64,000 nt of DNA from Actinomycetota bacterium (lineage in GTDB: Bacteria; Actinomycetota; Thermoleophilia; Gaiellales; Gaiellaceae). The stretch covers positions 174,447-238,446 of the forward strand of contig VAWH01000018.1 of assembly GCA_005888315.1 (NCBI GenBank), read 5' to 3'. Below the pieces are notes generated by a model. That model was not told the DNA's origin. It ran no database searches and was given only the letters and a program-made list of their open reading frames with translations. This document shows positions 27,432 through 35,806 of this stretch, one piece after another; the stretch's first letter is position 1, and each line of letters opens with the position of its first letter. The position numbers were made by a program, and so were the translations under genes.

Positions 27432-29087
27432 GTGATCGCCCGAGCCTCACAGCTCTTCCTACCCACGCTCCGCGACGACCCCGCCGACGCGGAGGTCGCG
27501 AGTCACAAGCTGCTCGTTCGCGGCGGCTTCATCCGGCAGGTCGGTGCGGGCATCTGGACCTACATGCCGATCGGCTGGCGCGTGCACCAGAAAGTCGTCC
27601 AGATCATCCGCGAGGAGATGAACGCGATCGGAGCCCAGGAAATGCTCGCGCCGGTGCTGACTCCGGCCGAGCTCTGGCAGGCGACGGGTCGCTACGACCT
27701 GCCAGTCGTCTTCAAGCTGCAGGACCGCAGCGGGCGGCAGTTCGTACTGCCGATGTCGCATGAGGAGACGTTCGCCTTTCACGGCAAGGAGCTGCAGTCG
27801 TACAAGCAGCTCCCGCAGGCCTGGTACCACTTCGGCACCAAGGAGCGCGACGAGCCCAGGCCGCGCGGCGGCCTCCTCCGTGTGCGCGAATTCATCATGA
27901 AGGACTCGTATTCATTCGACCGTGACGAGGCCGGCCTCGACGAGAGCTTCCGGAAGCATGCGGAGGCGTACGGCCGCATCTTCGAGCGCTGCGAGCTCGA
28001 GTACTACGAGGTCGAGGCCGAGTCCGGGGAGATGGGGGGTAAGGACAGCAACGACTTCCTCGCGCCGGGGGCTGGTCAGAACTATCTCGTCCGCTGCGAG
28101 AACGGGGACTACGCCGCCGACATCGAGGCCGCTCACGGCGTGCCGGCGCCTGCGACCTTTCCCGACCCGCTCGACGCGCCCGAAGAGGTCGAGACGCCGG
28201 GGATGCGGACGATCGAAGACGTCTCGAAGTTCCTGCAGGTCGACGCTCGGGCGACCGCGAAGGCGATGCCGGTCGTGGTCGACGGCAAGATCGTGCTGGC
28301 GCTGATTCGCGGCGACGACCGCCTTGACGAGGCCAAGCTCGCAGCGGTACTCGGCCAGTTCGTGCGCCCCGCGCATCCGGAGGAGATCACCGAGGCGTTC
28401 GGCGCGAGCGGCGGCTCGATCGGCCCCGTGGCTTCGCCCGTCCCCGTGCTCGCGGACGAGGCTCTCCGCGAAGGGCAGTACGTCGTCGGGGCCAACTCGG
28501 ACGACCGGCATCTCAAGGGCGTCCAGGCCGGGCGCGACTACGAGGCGGACTTCGCGGACCTACGTCGCGTCAAGGAAGCCGACGCGTGCCCGCAATGTGG
28601 TGGGCAGCTCACGATCGAGCAGGCGATCGAGATCGGCCACATCTTCAAGCTCGGGACGTTCTACTCGGTTCCCTTCGAGGCGAAGTTCCTCGACGAGGAC
28701 GGAACCGAGAAGCCGCTCGTGATGGGCAGCTACGGGATCGGCCCGGGCCGCGTAATCGCGGCGATCGTCGAGCAGCACCACGACGAGCAGGGAATCATCT
28801 GGCCCCGATCTGTGGCACCGTACGATGTGCACGTGGTCGCGCTCCCAGGCGTCGAAGAGCAGGCCCACGAGGCGGCGACCACTCTCGACGCCGCCGGCCT
28901 CAGCATCCTGCTGGACGACCGCGACGCACGCGCCGGCGAAAAGTTCGCGGACGCCGACCTGATCGGACTTCCCTACCGAATCACGGTCGGCAAGAAGACC
29001 CTCGAGGACGGCGCCGTTGATCTGCGTGACCGCGCCACGGGCAACGACCGCCGCGTGCCGATCGGCTCGCTCGGAGAGGCGTTCTAA
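27432..29087 (+). CDS. proS: Prolyl-tRNA synthetase (bacterial type)
   Basis: Class II aminoacyl-tRNA synthetase, 551 aa, charging tRNA-Pro. Motif 2 region GTKERDEPRPRGGLLRVREF, motif 3 GSYGIGPGRVIAAIVEQ, and the PMSHEETF segment are intact. Residues about 225-380 form the YbaK-like editing insertion typical of bacterial ProRS. The C-terminal anticodon-binding domain follows (DVHVVALPG onward). The start is GTG 27432, 15 bp after the ispG-tail array. A tRNA-Pro gene lies 0.5 kb downstream. Confidence 0.97.
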   Translation: MIARASQLFLPTLRDDPADAEVASHKLLVRGGFIRQVGAGIWTYMPIGWRVHQKVVQIIREEMNAIGAQEMLAPVLTPAELWQATGRYDLPVVFKLQDRSGRQFVLPMSHEETFAFHGKELQSYKQLPQAWYHFGTKERDEPRPRGGLLRVREFIMKDSYSFDRDEAGLDESFRKHAEAYGRIFERCELEYYEVEAESGEMGGKDSNDFLAPGAGQNYLVRCENGDYAADIEAAHGVPAPATFPDPLDAPEEVETPGMRTIEDVSKFLQVDARATAKAMPVVVDGKIVLALIRGDDRLDEAKLAAVLGQFVRPAHPEEITEAFGASGGSIGPVASPVPVLADEALREGQYVVGANSDDRHLKGVQAGRDYEADFADLRRVKEADACPQCGGQLTIEQAIEIGHIFKLGTFYSVPFEAKFLDEDGTEKPLVMGSYGIGPGRVIAAIVEQHHDEQGIIWPRSVAPYDVHVVALPGVEEQAHEAATTLDAAGLSILLDDRDARAGEKFADADLIGLPYRITVGKKTLEDGAVDLRDRATGNDRRVPIGSLGEAF

Positions 29088-29350
29088 TGGCCCGCCGAAG
29101 GCGCAGGTTCAGCGAGGAGCCCTTCGGGTACCGGGCGCTCGCCGACAAGACGAAGCTCTCCGCCGGGTATTTGAATCATCTCGTCCACGGCAACCGGCCC
29201 GTCCCTTCGGACGACGTCATGCGCACGCTCGCCAAGGCCCTCGGCGTCGAACCGGAGCACTTCCGCGAGTACCGTCTGCGCGTGATCACGGAACGCCTCG
29301 AGGCGATGCCGGATTTGATCGACCGTCTTTACAAGCGCCTGCGGAAGTAA
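29087..29350 (+). CDS. XRE-family helix-turn-helix protein
   Basis: An 87-aa small DNA-binding protein with one Cro/C1-type HTH: GYRALADKTKLSAGYLNHLVHGNRP followed by MRTLAKALGVEPEHFREYRL. It resembles bacterial XRE proteins paired with metabolic or translational genes rather than a phage repressor, since no phage genes are near. ATG 29087 overlaps the proS stop (TAATG), so it is cotranslated with proS. The target is unknown. Confidence 0.82.
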   Translation: MARRRRRFSEEPFGYRALADKTKLSAGYLNHLVHGNRPVPSDDVMRTLAKALGVEPEHFREYRLRVITERLEAMPDLIDRLYKRLRK

Positions 29351-29382
29351 CACGCCTATCAACAAGTGGCGCAGCCTGCTAC

Positions 29383-29444
29383 GGCGTCGCTTGCGATGCC
29401 GTCCGAGAGGCCGGCCGATTCACTCGGCCGGCCGCTAACCCCGG
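29383..29444 (+). repeat. Two-hairpin palindromic repeat, copy 6
   Basis: GGCGTCGC TT GCGATGCC, linker GTCCGAGAGG, second stem CCGGCCG/CGGCCGG (extendable) around ATTCACT, tail CGCTAACCCCGG. Confidence 0.8.
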
Positions 29445-29500
29445 TCAGGGATAAAGTTGAGGGTTGAGGGGGGTTGAGGGGGCGTGGCGCAGCCTGCTAC

Positions 29501-29562
29501 GGCGTCGCTTGCGATGCCGTCCAAGAGGCCGGCCGATTCACTCGGCCGGCCGCTAACCCCGG
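29501..29562 (+). repeat. Two-hairpin palindromic repeat, copy 7
   Basis: Same as the copy 118 bp upstream except for one linker base (GTCCAAGAGG). Confidence 0.8.
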
Positions 29563-29569
29563 TCAGGGA

Positions 29570-29575
29570 TAAAGT
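29570..29575 (+). promoter_or_regulatory. -10 box TAAAGT of tRNA-Pro
   Basis: TAAAGT lies 10 nt before the mature tRNA 5' end. The same box is duplicated with each upstream tandem unit. Confidence 0.45.
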
Positions 29576-29585
29576 TGAGGGTTGA

Positions 29586-29660
29586 CGGGGCGTGGCGCAG
29601 CCTGGTTAGCGCGCTTGTCTGGGGGACAAGAGGTCCCCGGTTCAAATCCGGGCGCCCCGA
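29586..29660 (+). tRNA. tRNA-Pro (GGG anticodon)
   Basis: A 75-nt cloverleaf. The acceptor stem CGGGGCG pairs with CGCCCCG and A is the discriminator. The D-arm is GCGCAGCCTGGTTAGCGC. The anticodon stem CTTGT/ACAAG encloses loop CTGGGGG with anticodon GGG at 29621-29623. The T-arm contains GGTTCAAATCC. CCA is not encoded. The last base is directly adjacent to the stop codon of the convergent deaminase gene. Confidence 0.95.
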
Positions 29661-30668
29661 CTAAGCGAGAACGTCTGCCGAGCAGCCGAAGACGAGAGCC
29701 GGAAAGACGTCGGCGGGGTCGACACCGAGCAGCGAGGGGTGCTCAAGGTCGATCTCGATCTCGCCCCATCCCTCGAGCCCGAGCGACGCCGCGCCCTCGT
29801 CTGCGCCGAAGCAAAGGAGCGAGTCCGGCGAGACGACGTTGCGGCGGCCGGTGCGGCGCCGGGCGATGCCCTCTAGCTCGCGCAGCTCCTCGAGCGGGTC
29901 GATGCGGACGTTCGAGTCCGAGCCGATACAGATGCCGATTCCGCGCTCGCAGAGCTGCTCGACCGGCGCGAAACCGTCGCCCAGGTTGGCCTCGGTCGTG
30001 AGGCAAAGGCAGACTCGCGCGCCGGCTTCGGCGATCAGATCGAGCTCGTGGGCGTCGGCGTGCGTCGCATGCACGACGGTCGTCCGCGGGCCTAGGCAGC
30101 CGCAGTCGGCCAACAGCTCGATCGGCCGCACGCCGTGCTCGTCTACGCACTCCTCGATCTCCCGCGGCTGCTCGTCGGCGTGGACGTGTAGCGGCAGGCT
30201 CTCGCGTTCGGCGTAACGGGCGAGGTCCTCGAGCCAGGCACGGGGACACGCCCGAACGGAGTGGGGGGCGACGCCGACGCGAATGCCGCGCTCGCGCAGC
30301 GACTCGAGCTGGCGCAGGTACTCGGCGACGCTTTCCTGCCGAAATCGTTCGAGCCCCCCGCGCCCGTAGGCCGCATAGAGCAGGACGAAACCGATTCCCG
30401 CCTCCTCCGCAGCCTCGGCGGCCGCAACTGCCTCCTCGAGCCCCAGGTAATGGAACTCGCCGACGGCCGTATAGCCAGCGCCGAGCTGCTCGCGATAGAC
30501 GTCGACGTAGTTCTTCCGGACCTGTCCCGCTGCCAGGCGTGAGGCCACGCCGAGCATGGACTCCCGCCAGGCCCAGAAGTCGCCACCCTCGGTTCGACCC
30601 CGCAGGGCCCGCTGAAACGCGTGGCTGTGGGCGTTCACGAACCCCGGAAGCGTGAGCCGCTCGGCCAC
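29661..30668 (-). CDS. HutF-like formimidoylglutamate deiminase (amidohydrolase)
   Basis: Metal-dependent amidohydrolase of the TRZ/ATZ/HutF group, 335 aa. LPGFVNAHSHAFQRALRGR (metal HxH), LPLHVHADEQPREIEEC, VVHATH, LTTEANLGDG and GSDSNVRIDPLEELRELE match formimidoyl-glutamate deiminase (histidine degradation via formylglutamate). It is about 100 residues shorter than typical HutF and starts almost at the HSH motif, so the N-terminal beta-sandwich half is missing. No hut genes are nearby. A general guanine/formimino deaminase is an alternative. The start is GTG 30668, divergent from the pgsA-like gene. Confidence 0.8.
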   Translation of the reverse strand: MAERLTLPGFVNAHSHAFQRALRGRTEGGDFWAWRESMLGVASRLAAGQVRKNYVDVYREQLGAGYTAVGEFHYLGLEEAVAAAEAAEEAGIGFVLLYAAYGRGGLERFRQESVAEYLRQLESLRERGIRVGVAPHSVRACPRAWLEDLARYAERESLPLHVHADEQPREIEECVDEHGVRPIELLADCGCLGPRTTVVHATHADAHELDLIAEAGARVCLCLTTEANLGDGFAPVEQLCERGIGICIGSDSNVRIDPLEELRELEGIARRRTGRRNVVSPDSLLCFGADEGAASLGLEGWGEIEIDLEHPSLLGVDPADVFPALVFGCSADVLA

Positions 30669-30673
30669 CGCCG

Positions 30674-30679
30674 TATCCT
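30674..30679 (+). promoter_or_regulatory. -10 box TATCCT, leaderless pgsA-like gene
   Basis: TATCCT is followed by 6 nt and ATG 30686. It sits in the 17-bp gap between two divergent start codons. Confidence 0.45.
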
Positions 30680-30685
30680 TTCAGC

Positions 30686-31237
30686 ATGGCCGCGCGTGCT
30701 GTGCCGGCTCCGCTGGCGGCGATTCCGAACCTGCTCACGATCGGCCGGCTGATCCTGATCCCGGTCTTCGTCGCGCTCGTGCTCGTGAGCGACGGCGGCC
30801 ACAGTTGGGCCGGGGCGATCGTCTTCGGCGTCGCCGGCGTCACCGACCAGATCGACGGCTGGCTCGCGCGCCGCTGGGGGGTCGAGTCCGAGTTCGGCAA
30901 GATCGCCGACCCGCTCGCCGACCGGCTGATGATCGACGCCGCCGTCCTCCTGCTCTGGCACGCCGGGCGGCTGCCCTGGGTCGCGCTCGCGATTCCCGCG
31001 CGTGATTTGGCGCTGATCGCCGGGTACAGACTGGTCGTGGGAAGGGGATACGAGCTGGCGGTCAACCTCGCAGGCAAGGCGGCGACCTGGCTGCTCTACG
31101 CCTCCTTGGCCTTCATCATGGTCACTCGCCAAGGAACCGCGTGGCCGCGCTGGCTGTTCTGGGCCGGTTTCACGCTTGCTGCTCTCTCGCTCGTGGGCTA
31201 CCTCGCGAAGGCGAAACGAGAGGTCGTGGAGGCATGA
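30686..31237 (+). CDS. pgsA: CDP-alcohol phosphatidyltransferase (PgsA-like)
   Basis: Integral membrane enzyme (183 aa) that exchanges CMP of CDP-diacylglycerol for an alcohol phosphate, probably glycerol 3-phosphate. The full catalytic motif is present: Asp57-Gly58, Ala61-Arg62, Gly71, Asp75, Asp79, with the usual spacing. About five hydrophobic segments are seen. Phosphatidylinositol-phosphate synthase or cardiolipin synthase cannot be excluded, because actinobacteria carry several paralogues. The stop overlaps the ManC-like gene start (ATGA). Confidence 0.85.
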   Translation: MAARAVPAPLAAIPNLLTIGRLILIPVFVALVLVSDGGHSWAGAIVFGVAGVTDQIDGWLARRWGVESEFGKIADPLADRLMIDAAVLLLWHAGRLPWVALAIPARDLALIAGYRLVVGRGYELAVNLAGKAATWLLYASLAFIMVTRQGTAWPRWLFWAGFTLAALSLVGYLAKAKREVVEA

Positions 31238-33747
31238 AGGCCGTCGTCATGGCCGGGGGCGAGGGCACGCGGCTGCGCCCGCTGACCTCGAACCAGCCCA
31301 AGCCGATGGTGCCGGTCGTGGGCAAGCCGTGCATGGAGCACATCGTCGAGCTCCTCCGAGGGCACGGGATGGAGGACGTGATCGTCACCGTCGCCTTCCT
31401 CCCGCAGGCGATCCGCAGCTACTTCGGCGACGGCGAGTCTCTCGGCGTCAACATCGAGTACTCGGTCGAGGAGTCGCCGCTCGGCACGGCTGGGTCGGTG
31501 CGCCTGGCGAGCGGCAAGCTCGACGACACCTTCGTCGTCATCTCGGGTGATGCGCTCACGGACGTCGACCTCGGGAAGATCGTCGAGTTCCACCGCAAGA
31601 AGGAGGCCGCGGTCACGATCGGGCTCAAGTCGGTCGAGAACCCGCTCGAGTTCGGAATCGTCGTCACCGACGACGGCGGCCGCATCGAGCGCTTCCTCGA
31701 GAAGCCGTCCTGGGGACAGGTCTTCTCCGACACGATCAACACGGGCATCTACGTACTCGAGCCCGAGGTGCTGCGCCACGTGCCGACCGACCGCCCGTAC
31801 GACTTCTCGAAAGAGCTCTTTCCGCTGTTGCTGGAGATGGGACGCCCGCTCTACGGCTACGTGTTCGACGAGTACTGGCAGGACATCGGCGACCTCGACC
31901 AGTTCCGGCAGGCGAACTTCGATGCGCTCGACGAGGCCGTGCAGCTGAACATCCCCGGCATCCGCCTGCGCGGCAACGTCTGGCTCGGCGAGGGCGTCGA
32001 GCTCGACGACCTCGAGCAGATCGAGGCGCCTGCGTTCGTGGGGAACTACGCGCGCATTGCGCCGGGTGCGACCGTGGCGCCGTACTCGGTGCTCGGCGCC
32101 AGCGTCACTCTGCGCGAGCAGGCCCGGACGAGCCGCACCGTCGTCGATTCACGGACGTACATCGGCCGCAGCGCGGTGATCGAAGGCGCGATCCTCGGCC
32201 GCGGCTGCGACGTCGGCTCGCACGTGCTCGTCCAGGAGGGCGCAGCGATCGGCGACGAGGTCTCACTCGGCACCCAGAGCGTCGTCCATCCACGCGTCCG
32301 TATCTACCCGAACAAAGAAGTCGAGACCGGTGCCCAGGTCACGGAAAGCCTGATCTGGGAATCTCGAGCCGCCTCGCGCCTCTGGGGCCGCGAGGGTGTT
32401 TCGGGCCTGATCAACGTGGACATCACGCCCGAGGTCGCCGTCCGGCTCGCCGCAGCGCTCGGAACCGCGCTCAAGCGTGGCGATCGGGTCGTCTGCAGCC
32501 GCGATGCTCCGCCCGGCTGCCGCATGATCAAGCGGGCGATGATCGCCGGCCTCAACTCGACCGGAGTCGATATCGCCGACTTACGGGTGCTTCCCGCGGC
32601 CGTCAACCGACACCTGCTGAAGACCGAGAGCTTCGATGCCGGCTTCCACGTCGGCGTCAGCTATACCGACCCCGAGATCGTCGAGATCCGCTTCTTCGAG
32701 CATCCGGGCATCCAGTTGACGGCCTCGATGCAGAAGGAAATCGAGAAACACTTCACCCGCTTGGAACTCCGCCGCGCTGCGCACAACGCCGTGGGCAGCG
32801 TCAGCTATCCCGCTCGGGTCCGCGAGACGTACGCCGAGGATCTGCTCGCGACGCTCGACCGCAAGGCGATTCGAGAACGCGGTTTCCGGATCGTCGTCGA
32901 CTACGGCTACTCGGCGGCGTCCTACGTGCTACCGCTGGTGCTGGGACCACTTGGCGTCGAGGCGATCAGCGCCCACGCATTCGTCGCGGACTCCGCCGCC
33001 GCGGGCTCCTCGACCCTGGCCGAGTCGATCGGCCAGGCGAAACGGCTCGTCCCCGCCGTGGCAGCTGATTTCGGCGCCGTCTTCGACCGCGCCGGCGAGC
33101 GCCTCTTCCTGATCGACGAGCAGGGCCGCGAGATCTCCGTCGAGCAGACGCTGCTCCTCTTCCTGCGCCTGATCGGCTCGAACGGCCGTCGCGGCAAGCT
33201 CGCCTTCCCCGTCACGGTCACGAGCGAGGTCGACCGAATGGCAAAGGGGACTGGGCTCGAGGTCGTCCGCACGCCCGTGAGCCTCGCCGAGCTGACCCAT
33301 CACGCCGCTAAAGACGGAGTCGTCTTCGCAGGAGCGCTTGGCGGCGGCTACGTATTCCCGGAGTTCCTGCCGGCGTACGACGCGGTGGCGAGCCTCTGCA
33401 AGCTGCTCGAGCTGCTCGCGCCGGCGAACGAGCCGATCTCTCAGCTCGTCAGCGAGCTGCCGGTTTCGACGCTCGTCCACCGCCAGTTGCCGTGCCCGTG
33501 GGCGATGAAGGGCCTCGTCATGCGGGTCTTGAGCGAGCGGCTGCGCAACCGCAAGCTCGATCTGACCGACGGCATCAAGGTCTTCGAGAAGCGCGGTTGG
33601 GCGCAGGTGCTGCCCGACCCGGACGAGCCGTTCGTCCACATCTACGCCGAAGGAAAGACAGAGGCGGATTCCCAGGCACTCGAGGCCGAGCTGCAGGCCC
33701 TCGTCGAGGAGATCATGCAGACAGAGGAGGCGGCGGCCACCACATAG
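31234..33747 (+). CDS. Mannose-1-phosphate guanylyltransferase / phosphomannomutase-like fusion
   Basis: An 837-aa fusion. Residues 1-240 are a nucleotidyltransferase ([37 protein letters not shown]). Residues about 250-370 form a left-handed beta-helix with repeated hexapeptides. Residues about 390-837 are a phosphohexomutase-like region. In the mutase part the phosphoserine motif TASHNP is replaced by GVSYTDPE near residue 478, so mutase chemistry is doubtful; similar decayed domains are known in actinobacterial proteins of this type. It probably supplies or senses GDP-mannose or another NDP-sugar for glycans. ATG 31234 overlaps the pgsA stop. Confidence 0.85.
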   Translation: MKAVVMAGGEGTRLRPLTSNQPKPMVPVVGKPCMEHIVELLRGHGMEDVIVTVAFLPQAIRSYFGDGESLGVNIEYSVEESPLGTAGSVRLASGKLDDTFVVISGDALTDVDLGKIVEFHRKKEAAVTIGLKSVENPLEFGIVVTDDGGRIERFLEKPSWGQVFSDTINTGIYVLEPEVLRHVPTDRPYDFSKELFPLLLEMGRPLYGYVFDEYWQDIGDLDQFRQANFDALDEAVQLNIPGIRLRGNVWLGEGVELDDLEQIEAPAFVGNYARIAPGATVAPYSVLGASVTLREQARTSRTVVDSRTYIGRSAVIEGAILGRGCDVGSHVLVQEGAAIGDEVSLGTQSVVHPRVRIYPNKEVETGAQVTESLIWESRAASRLWGREGVSGLINVDITPEVAVRLAAALGTALKRGDRVVCSRDAPPGCRMIKRAMIAGLNSTGVDIADLRVLPAAVNRHLLKTESFDAGFHVGVSYTDPEIVEIRFFEHPGIQLTASMQKEIEKHFTRLELRRAAHNAVGSVSYPARVRETYAEDLLATLDRKAIRERGFRIVVDYGYSAASYVLPLVLGPLGVEAISAHAFVADSAAAGSSTLAESIGQAKRLVPAVAADFGAVFDRAGERLFLIDEQGREISVEQTLLLFLRLIGSNGRRGKLAFPVTVTSEVDRMAKGTGLEVVRTPVSLAELTHHAAKDGVVFAGALGGGYVFPEFLPAYDAVASLCKLLELLAPANEPISQLVSELPVSTLVHRQLPCPWAMKGLVMRVLSERLRNRKLDLTDGIKVFEKRGWAQVLPDPDEPFVHIYAEGKTEADSQALEAELQALVEEIMQTEEAAATT

Positions 33748-33774
33748 GACAGACGGCGCAACCTCAAGTACAGG

Positions 33775-33803
33775 TTGACCCTTTGTCCAGCGGTTGCTTT
33801 ACT
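33775..33803 (+). promoter_or_regulatory. Promoter TTGACC-N17-TTTACT before the RsiG-like gene
   Basis: The -35 box TTGACC (33775-33780) and the -10 box TTTACT (33798-33803) are 17 nt apart. This gives a start near 33810 and a 5' leader of about 30 nt with AAAGG before TTG 33839. It is the best two-box promoter in the window. Confidence 0.5.
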
Positions 33804-33838
33804 TCATTGACCCGCACTTCGACCGAAAGGCGTCCCTT

Positions 33839-34096
33839 TTGGAACCTCTACCTGATCTTGGATCGCTGTCTGACGACGAGCTGAAGAAGGAGATCGACCA
33901 GCTCAAGGAGCAGGAGCGGGAGATCTCGTACCAGCGCCGCATCCTGCACGGCAAGATCGACATCCTGCGCGCGGAGCTGGTGGCGCGGCTCCAGAAGACG
34001 GGGGGGAAGGGCGTTCTCGAAAGCGTCGACGTGGAGTCGCTGACGGCGATCCTGTCGGGCAAGGCGGCGCCGAAGGTGGCAGACGAAGAAGAGTGA
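33839..34096 (+). CDS. RsiG-like small coiled-coil protein (candidate c-di-GMP-binding anti-sigma)
   Basis: An 85-aa helical protein. Residues 26-41 (EREISYQRRILHGKID) fit the c-di-GMP-binding helix pattern E-x3-S-x2-R-x3-Q-x3-D described for RsiG, except that His replaces Gln. Streptomyces RsiG has two such helices, while Rubrobacter has a one-motif protein that dimerises; this protein has one motif. Known RsiG binds the sigma factor WhiG together with c-di-GMP. No WhiG is in the window, but two GGDEF proteins are. TTG 33839 is chosen because AAAGG lies 8 nt upstream; TTG 33794 lies inside the promoter. It overlaps the FHA gene by 4 bp. Confidence 0.75.
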   Translation: MEPLPDLGSLSDDELKKEIDQLKEQEREISYQRRILHGKIDILRAELVARLQKTGGKGVLESVDVESLTAILSGKAAPKVADEEE

Positions 34097-34560
34097 GCGT
34101 CGTCTACTGCCCGGAATGCGGCTTCCAGAACCCGGAGGCGGCGAACTACTGCTCGAAATGCGGCGCCTTGCTCGTCAAGGACGAGGTGGGCGCCGAGACG
34201 ACGCAGACGTACACGCCAGAGGAGAACGCCGACGAGGACGGCCCGCTGGACGAGATCGCAGCGGAGGGTCCGGCCCTGGTCGTCCGCTCCGGCGGCGGGC
34301 GCGCCGGCGAGCATTTCAGCCCCGAGGGGGAGCGAACGACGGTCGGTCGCTCGCCCGACAACGACATCTTTCTCGACGACGTCACGGTCTCGCGGAAGCA
34401 CGCGGTGCTCGTGCAGGACGGCGGTGAGTTCCGGATCGAAGATCTCGGCAGCCTCAACGGCACCTTCGTCAACCGCAGGCGAATCGACGCGGCGACGCGG
34501 CTCGAGAGCGGCGACGAGGTCCAGATCGGCAAGTACCGACTGAGCTTCATCAGCAAATGA
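34093..34560 (+). CDS. Zinc-ribbon FHA domain protein (GarA/OdhI-like)
   Basis: A 155-aa phosphothreonine-binding protein. An N-terminal zinc ribbon has Cys6, Cys9, Cys20 and Cys23. An acidic linker includes TTQTYTPEE, similar to kinase-target sites of GarA/OdhI. The FHA domain spans about 75-155 with TTVGRSPDNDIFLDD, VSRKHAVL and LGSLNGTFVNRRRID (pThr-binding Arg, Ser, His, Asn). GarA-type proteins control 2-oxoglutarate metabolism when unphosphorylated, and the following MerR gene is the same partner as in mycobacteria. Kinase genes are outside the window. Confidence 0.9.
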   Translation: MSVVYCPECGFQNPEAANYCSKCGALLVKDEVGAETTQTYTPEENADEDGPLDEIAAEGPALVVRSGGGRAGEHFSPEGERTTVGRSPDNDIFLDDVTVSRKHAVLVQDGGEFRIEDLGSLNGTFVNRRRIDAATRLESGDEVQIGKYRLSFISK

Positions 34561-35249
34561 GCACTCCGGCCGAAACCTCGGCGATGCACCGCCTGTTGAC
34601 GATCGGCACTGTGACACGGCGCCTGCAGGCGGAGTTCCCCGACGTCTCGATCTCGAAGATCCGCTATCTCGAGGACCAGGGCCTGCTCGCTCCCCGCCGG
34701 ACTCAGGGCGGCTACCGGCTCTTCAGCGACGAGGACGTCGAGCGGCTCGAGACGATCCTGAGGCTGCAACGCGACGAGTTTCTTCCGCTGCGGGTGATCC
34801 GGGAGGAGCTCTCCTCGCCCGGCGCTGCGAAGGGCGCGAAGAAGCGTCGTGGTGGCCTTTCCGCCGCCGAAGAGGAATTGGACGTAGGCGAACTGTGCGA
34901 GCGCGCCGGGGTGACACCGGCGGTCGCGCGCGAGCTCGAGGAATTCGGCCTCCTGGCGCCGCGGAACGACAACGGCACCAAGCTCTACGGCGAGGGTGAT
35001 GTCGACGTCGCCGCGACGTGTGCGAAGCTGGCGCGGTACGGCATCTCGGCGCGCCACCTACGGACGTTCCGTACCGCCGCCGACCGCGAGGCGGGCCTGC
35101 TCGAGCAGATCGTCGCCCCGGCCCTGCGTTCCCGGAATCCAGAGCGCCGCCAAGCCGGGCTGGCCGAGCTGCAGAGCCTCGCCGAGCTCGCCCAGGAGCT
35201 ATCGCAGCTCCTCTTCTGGCGCGACTTGAAGCAGCTCGCCGACCGCTGA
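34557..35249 (+). CDS. MerR family regulator, FtsR-like
   Basis: A 230-aa MerR-type regulator. The winged HTH is at about 14-85 (LTIGTVTRRLQAEFPDVSIS, KIRYLEDQGLLAPRRTQGGYR), followed by a second helical half with VARELEEFGLLAPRN. This two-lobed form and its position directly after a GarA/OdhI-like FHA gene match FtsR, which activates ftsZ in corynebacteria. It overlaps the FHA gene (ATGA) and apt (TGATG), so three genes are translationally linked. The target is inferred only from context. Confidence 0.85.
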   Translation: MSTPAETSAMHRLLTIGTVTRRLQAEFPDVSISKIRYLEDQGLLAPRRTQGGYRLFSDEDVERLETILRLQRDEFLPLRVIREELSSPGAAKGAKKRRGGLSAAEEELDVGELCERAGVTPAVARELEEFGLLAPRNDNGTKLYGEGDVDVAATCAKLARYGISARHLRTFRTAADREAGLLEQIVAPALRSRNPERRQAGLAELQSLAELAQELSQLLFWRDLKQLADR

Positions 35250-35767
35250 TGGCGATGGATCTCAGAGAGCGCGTCCGGGACGTTCCGGACTGGCCGCAGC
35301 AGGGCGTCGTCTTCCGCGACATCACGCCGCTCCTCCGCGACCCCGAGGCGCTCGACCAGACGGTGCACGAGTTGGCGGCCTGGGGGAAGGAACGCAAGCC
35401 GGACGTCGTGCTCGGCGCCGAGGCGCGCGGGTTCATCCTCGGCGCCGCGATCGCACGCGAGCTCGGCTGCGGCTTCGTCCCCGCGCGGCGCCCGGGCAAG
35501 CTGCCCCCGGAAACGGTCGGCGCCACCTACGCCCTCGAGTACGGAAAGAACACACTCGAACTGCACCCGGAGACGATCCGGAAGGGCGACCGGGTGCTGA
35601 TCCACGACGACGTGCTCGCCACGGGCGGTACCGTCGAGGCGATAGCGGGCCTCGTCGAAGGTCTCGGCGCCGAGGTCGTCGGAGTCGCCTTCATCATCGA
35701 GCTGACGTTCCTCGGCGGCCGCGAGCGCCTGGAGAAGTACGACTTTCACGCGCTGATCGCCTATTGA
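35249..35767 (+). CDS. apt: Adenine phosphoribosyltransferase
   Basis: A 172-aa APRT that salvages adenine with PRPP to AMP. The family start MDLRERVRDVPDWPQQGVVFRDITPLL, GAEARGFILGAAIA, ALEYGKNTLELH and the PRPP loop VLIHDDVLATGGT are intact, and the length is normal. ATG 35249 overlaps the MerR stop; the longer open frame upstream lies inside merR. Clustering with the regulators seems to be operon sharing and not functional linkage. Confidence 0.95.
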   Translation: MAMDLRERVRDVPDWPQQGVVFRDITPLLRDPEALDQTVHELAAWGKERKPDVVLGAEARGFILGAAIARELGCGFVPARRPGKLPPETVGATYALEYGKNTLELHPETIRKGDRVLIHDDVLATGGTVEAIAGLVEGLGAEVVGVAFIIELTFLGGRERLEKYDFHALIAY

Positions 35768-35806
35768 TTCATCCGCCACGTCCGAGGCGCCGATTACAAA
35801 GGGGCG

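Larger units (their letters stand above)
29366..29591 (+). repeat. Tandem units of partial tRNA-Pro 5' end plus palindromic repeat
   Basis: Two units start at 29366 and 29484, each opening with GTGGCGCAGCCTG, which is also found in the intact tRNA-Pro gene at 29592. Each unit then carries a palindromic element and a CCGGTCAGGGATAAAG segment that includes the tRNA -10 box. Spacing is 118 and 108 bp; the extra 10 bp is a duplicated GGGTTGAGGG. The array looks like repeated copying of the tRNA promoter and first 20 nt together with the element. Confidence 0.85.

Noticed and set aside
29087..29350. Phage repressor
   Set aside because: The XRE protein overlaps proS and no phage genes, integrase or att sites are nearby; the tRNA 3' end shows no attachment duplication.
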